DNA from: Ricordea florida
Lineage: Eukaryota; Cnidaria; Anthozoa; Corallimorpharia; Ricordeidae
Length of the DNA stretch: 64,000 bases
Reading direction: 5' to 3'
Assembly (NCBI GenBank): GCA_949710005.1
Contig: OX453279.1
Location: forward strand, 16,943,418 to 17,007,417
Both the position numbers and the translations under genes were made by a program. The stretch's first letter is position 1. Each line of letters opens with the position of its first letter. This document shows positions 59,401-64,000 of this stretch, piece after piece. The notes beneath the pieces were generated by a model. It worked only from the letters and a program-made list of their open reading frames with translations. It did no database searches and was not told the DNA's origin.

Positions 59401-62400
59401 GTTGTCTTTTTTTTTCAGTTATTCAGTTGTCAAGTGAAACATATGCCTCCCTACTCTATGTGATGACTGATATTCAGTACCTCAAGGTATTTTGCTTGCC
59501 TTATTTCTTTTATGAAACAGTGAAACTCTTATTTCCATTGTTGACCATGTTATATTCTTGTCAGTTTTTCTGTTGTCAACGGCACCAAATTGTTCGTGGT
59601 ATTTATAATTTGCCTTTGTTACTATCATAGGCTAAGTGTTAGGAATTTTGGCATTAAATAAATTACAACATAATGGCTTTTGTAAGATGCAAATTCAAAA
59701 AAAGAAAAAGAAGGAACAAGGAAGAATATGGCAAGCCAAATGTAGCAATATTCAATTCATTTAATTTTATATCTAGTTTTGTATTTTGTATTCAACTATG
59801 CATTTAATATTCAACTTATATTCAACATTCAACACATTCAATATTCAACTTCCCATTCAACATTCAACTATTCATTTTATATTCAATTCTTCATTCACCC
59901 ATTCAATTATCTATTCAACAGTTTCAACTATTTACTCAACATTCAACTTTAATTTTTAAAACATTCAACTATTCATTCAACATTCAACTATTCATTCAAC
60001 ATTCAACTTTTCATTTAACATTCAACTCTTTTGAGCCCTCACTACTTCTGGTCAGTGACGCAGAACGCAAAGTTGAATACAAAATACAAAACTAGATATA
60101 AAAATAAACGAATTGAATATTGCTACATTTGGCTTGCCATAGAAGAAGCAATTTACTAATCTTTAGCATTTCTATCTTCATCCATGATCTTCTAACAAAA
60201 AGGGAAATATCTGTAAGTTGTCCTTTAATTTGCTTTATTATAGTTTCATTCCTGATCATAGTTGTTTAGAATACTTTCTTTATTTTCAGTCAAACTGTTT
60301 TGTGTTCATAATCAGTGAAGTTTGTTTATTAATTAAACGAGTTTGGAGTTTATTTTCTGTTGTTTGGAACAGTTGTTGCGGCTTACAGGCCAGTTGCCAC
60401 CATGACTCAAGTTGCATGCAAACACAAACTATATTTAATTAAAGCAAAGGTACTGTAGGGATTTTTGGGTGGGATGTGCCACTGTGACTCTGGAACCCTT
60501 AACCTGTAGTAGACCTAGTTCAGCTGAATTTTACTACCCTATACTGGAGCAAATTCCCAAAATCCCTCCCTGTATGTAGTAATATTCTCAGTGATAACCA
60601 TCATTAAACGTTTTCTTGTCATCAAGTGCAAATTGTGACAAGAATTGCATAGTGTAACATCCCTCAAGCAACGTAAAGTTTATGGTTGTTGCAATAGAAG
60701 TTGGACAAAATTTTACTGATAGTTTTGCAGCACCTAACATAAGTGGAACATAATACAGTTTATATAACTATGAGTGTTTTATGGTTCAAGGCAATTCTTC
60801 AGACTCTGTTTTAACTTGAAACTCAACAGTAAAAAAATGGAAAAATTATCATTATACTTATTATTATATATAAAGCCAGTGCAAGTACAGTGAAAAAAAA
60901 ACTCAAAAAGGCAACTCGAAGAAAGCTTATGCCATCTCTCAGTGAGGTATCCTCTGAGGGGAAGTACTTCATGTCAAGCCATCATATAGTTGTACATATA
61001 ATTTCGGTTGAGTTTCAGTTTCCTGTGCAGCAAATTGCACAGTAGGAACCAGGTGGAAGTGATTTCATTGGTTAAAGCAAGACATGACATCTTGCAGAGC
61101 AATACATTTCACCTCCCTCTACTATATATTTATCTTATTTCTTTTTGTCGATATATAAATCATTTTCCAGACAGATTGCAAATCTGTAATGGAGATGTTC
61201 ACTTCACATTTAACTTGCAAAAGGAAGGAGCTCTGTCTATTTTTTTGGATAGCAAAGTACTGGCTTTTTACTATGGCTTTCAAATTATTCTGTCGCTCGC
61301 ATTTTTCAGTAAAGTTTGAGAGCTAAGAGAACAAAACTTGTTATTGACAATGGAAACCTGAAAATATTTCGAGACTTGTGATGCAGGATCTCTTACCAAA
61401 AGAATTGCAATGCAATGAAATACATTATTGCATCAAATTTCTAATTTGTTCATGTAAAACACCTAATAGCTCAAGGTAAACATAATGAGAAAACACAGGC
61501 CCAATGCACATTAAGAGTTAATTGGATGTAGAGAGAAACAGAATTATAGACAAATGGAACCAAGTTTAGAAACACATCTTTGTCTAGCAAAGCAGAAAGA
61601 TACAAATCTCTAGAGCCTACATTTAAACAGAAAATTGTCCAAAATGTGCAATGGTACAAGCAGTATGAATCACAGTGCCAGCTTGCTAATCAAGTTTAAA
61701 AATGCCTGCGTCCACTTACAAGTTACATCATAATTATTCCAAGTAAATGCTTACAGAGCATACTGTTGCTTTAGGGTTGTGTAAAAAAGCTCAAATTGAA
61801 AAGCATAGAAATAGGGCAATAACAAGTCCAGGCAAATTCTGTTCATTTGTTGAGACACAACTGTCAAGCAATGGCAGAGCATGTTTTGTTGCCTTCAGTA
61901 CAATGGTGTGTTCTTACTGCAGTGTGTAGCATGGTACCCACGCCCAGAGCCAGAGCATTTATTGGCAGTAGGACAAGCAAATGGAAGAGTATTAGTGACC
62001 TGGTATGTTTACAAGAACTCACTAGCATTGTTATAAAAATTATACTGTAGTAATAATAATAATGTTATAATATTAATATTAATAATAATATTATTATTAT
62101 ATACCATAATATTTTTATTAATATAAATATTATTGTTGTAATAATAATAATAACTTAATCAGATTAAAGGTGTGTTTTCTGTACTTGTCATTTTTACTGT
62201 GGCCTTTCATTTTATTTTCAGCATTGGAAATGAGAAAAATCAAGCAAGCTTTGGGGCTGCCAGAGAATTTGGTAAGCAATGTTAATTATCACAAAGCACC
62301 ACTTTGTTTTGAGTCACAAGTATCATTAATTAATTATTGATACCAGTTATGTGGTAATTTATCATGTTAGACTTAAACTTTTTTTCCGGGAAGCTCACCA

Positions 62401-62723
62401 AGACAGTTTTCGATGAAAAAAAAGTGTTTACAATGTAGAATTTTCTGTAGCAGGCAATGAAGTAAATTGTACAAATAAATTTTATTTTCTTGATTGTCAT
62501 TAGTGCCCAGACATTCAAGGCAATGTAATGGCCTGGCCTGGAATCCAGTGGAGTGTAATTTGGTAAGTTGTACATCTCTTCCAGTTGAGCAGTGTTATTC
62601 TTTTCTTCACTTCACTAAGGACTGGTAGTGTTTCAAACTGTATTTTTATTCAGCTTGCTGCAGGGTTGGACAAGGTGCGAAATGATGTCTCTCTTCTTGT
62701 GTGGGATATAAATGTTCAACTGA
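56474..62723 (+). CDS. MIOS: MIOS (GATOR2 subunit), first seven exons
   Basis: Exons 56474-56575, 57497-57533, 59419-59486, 61923-62002, 62222-62271, 62514-62572 and 62654-62723; all phases agree. The start [28 protein letters not shown] matches the MIOS N-terminus. [23 protein letters not shown] and [20 protein letters not shown] followed by [19 protein letters not shown] are the first WD-repeat blades of MIOS. MIOS is part of GATOR2, which relays amino-acid signals to mTORC1 at the lysosome. Remaining exons lie beyond 64000. Exon 2 (12 codons) is the least certain. Confidence 0.88.
57602..57764 (+). repeat. Foldback MITE in a MIOS intron
   Basis: Inverted ends CCTGGCCTTTGAATAGAAGC and GCTTCTATTCAGAGGCTAGG with GAGGCTGGAG / CTCCAGCCTC inside. 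Confidence 0.75.
58708..58792 (+). repeat. Foldback element, copy 1
   Basis: GATTTCTATGGGGTGATAGTTGAT and its complement around a short centre; related to 59208-59303. Confidence 0.75.
58805..58996 (+). repeat. MITE with GAGGCCCTGTT ends, copy 2
   Basis: GAGGCCCTGTTAGGGG at the left and CCCCTAACAGGGCCTC at the right. Reverse orientation relative to 42384-42574. Confidence 0.8.
59208..59303 (+). repeat. Foldback element, copy 2
   Basis: GATTTCTATGAGGTGATAGTTGAT ... ATCTATCACCCCATAGAAATC; the same family as 58708-58792. Confidence 0.75.
59729..60141 (+). repeat. MITE with ~70-bp ends and ATTCAAC core
   Basis: ATGGCAAGCCAAATGTAGCA... is inverted at 60066-60141. The centre consists of irregular ATTCAAC / TTCATTCAACATTCAACTA repeats. 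Confidence 0.85.
60142..61922. other. MIOS intron, no further gene seen
   Basis: AT-rich intron sequence between MIOS exons 59419-59486 and 61923-62002. Short open frames lack domain or splice support. Confidence 0.5.
62046..62153 (+). repeat. AAT microsatellite
   Basis: Irregular (ATT)n/(AAT)n in both directions. Confidence 0.85.
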
Positions 62724-63000
62724 GTGAGTAAAAAATGGTAACACTTACATAGACGTTTGAGGAATTGAAAGCTATCTTGCTATCATTATCGATCCGAAGC
62801 CTATTCCTCAGGTTTGGTATTTATTGCTTCAATAATTATTGCTTTTAGGTGTACGCGACAGTTGGATCCAAGAGAAAAGGTAGTTAACTGTACTAAAATG
62901 CATGTATGATCATGTCTTCGTGTGTCAAGGGGATTCTCTTTTAGTAAACATAAAATAAGAATTACAGCTGTAGAATAATAAGTTAAGGACTGCTTGGAAT

Positions 63001-63070
63001 GGGATTTGAACCTACAACCTTGCAAATGCAGGTGCAGTGCTCTTCCAAATGAGCCAAAGCAGCCATCCAC
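63001..63070 (-). repeat. tRNA-derived SINE-like sequence
   Basis: On the minus strand an A-box-like TGGCTCATTTGG and a B-box GGTTCAAATCC are spaced as in tRNA genes. The acceptor stem does not pair, so it is a tRNA-derived repeat or pseudogene rather than a functional tRNA. Confidence 0.55.
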
Positions 63071-63547
63071 CTCAAGGGCAAGTCCATAGTCATTAGTGGG
63101 TTCACCTATGTTAGGAGTGATATCAAATGGACCCACCTTTGACCTACAGCTGTACTCCAACAGGGCTAAAAATTGGCGGTCGCACGGTCGCCAGTGACAA
63201 GTTAAAATTGACCATGCCCGATGTGCAACTATGCTACAGAAGTTCGAAAAGTTACAATGTAAATTATGCAAATTATAAAGTTAAAAGTAAAACTAAACAT
63301 GTAGTTTACTACTGAATTTTTAGTTCTGAAGTGGAAATTCAGAGCCGTTTTAACAGTGATTTCACGAGCAATCCACATTCACAATATATAGACGCCATTT
63401 TGATTTTGTGATTGCCATGTGACTCTCAAATAACAAATCGAGGGCTACTTCATTTTGGGATGGGCCACTAAGAATTCAAGGAAACTGGCACGACTGGCCT
63501 CCAAGCACTGGAGTTAATTTTTAGCCCTGCTCCAAGTGAAGATGGCT

Positions 63548-63610
63548 AGTTAAGCTCAGTTGGTCAAGCATCATATAGGTGCCAGGGTCAAATCACATTC
63601 CTGCGTGTTC
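63548..63610 (+). repeat. Possible second tRNA-like fragment
   Basis: TAAGCTCAGTTGG followed by GGGTCAAATCAC gives degenerate A and B boxes on the plus strand. Confidence 0.35.
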
Positions 63611-64000
63611 TTTTTTCAGGTCGAAATTGACATAATTATTATACTGTGAGGATCAAATCATCAGTAACATTTCCAATTGCATTGGAGTACATTGGACATT
63701 GTAGTACAATACAAATTATTTTTATTACTAATGAATAAACATGAATTAATGAGTGATGCTTTTTTCATAGTTGCATCCTCAGTCATTTTTCACCAGTTCG
63801 TTAGATCTTCATTCTTTCCTTGTCACCTTTATTCCAATAGCCAAACTTTTGTTATTGTTTATAGACATTTCCGCACATATTGTATCCAAGAAATGTAAAT
63901 ACTCGCTGTAATTGTCATGTCACTCTCTCTCTTTCACTTCATTTTATTTTATACGTTTTGTGTAGTTCTTCGTTAGCTTTCTTCTGTTATTGCTGTAAAG

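Noticed and set aside
63001..63070. Functional tRNA gene
   Set aside because: A and B boxes are present but the acceptor arms do not pair and the anticodon arm is irregular.

Overview
This is a piece of an animal nuclear genome, most likely an anthozoan cnidarian such as a coral or sea anemone. The host genes have introns and match metazoan NOSTRIN, SPC25 and MIOS. The introns are packed with foldback transposons, and a Polinton/Maverick virus-like element is inserted in the left third. The clade is inferred from gene content and repeat style, not proven.

Layout. 227-979: candidate exons of an unidentified minus-strand host gene. 2806-5700: a complete-looking DNA transposon with 17-bp terminal inverted repeats, TTAA target duplications and a 598-aa transposase. 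7462-22596: a 15.1-kb Polinton with apparently perfect ~366-bp terminal inverted repeats, inserted into a host reading frame. 23159-29265: two direct copies of a ~3-kb repeat. 30283-52544: eight plus-strand exons of a NOSTRIN-like gene (end of F-BAR to SH3); its two large introns hold an LTR relic, Helitron-like relics, foldback elements and satellite-like blocks. 53763-56140: complete six-exon SPC25 on the minus strand. 56474-62723: the first seven exons of MIOS on the plus strand, running off the right side.

The Polinton encodes a protein-primed family B DNA polymerase, a retroviral-type integrase, a putative double jelly-roll capsid protein, an A32-type packaging ATPase, a set of small membrane-associated or glycine-rich proteins, a 520-aa membrane-anchored protein, a putative minor capsid protein, and two right-end genes with giant-virus-like features. 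No maturation protease was recognised. All main frames are open.

Three features of the element stand out. (1) Short GC-rich double-hairpin elements are inserted in frame in several unrelated genes, and one lies inside the loop of another. (2) The terminal repeats contain a start codon and about 47 codons, so two different proteins at opposite ends share one N-terminal domain. (3) A TTTAAA-type box sits about 27-36 bp upstream of nearly every start codon. In the host part, the convergent NOSTRIN-SPC25 pair matches the vertebrate arrangement.
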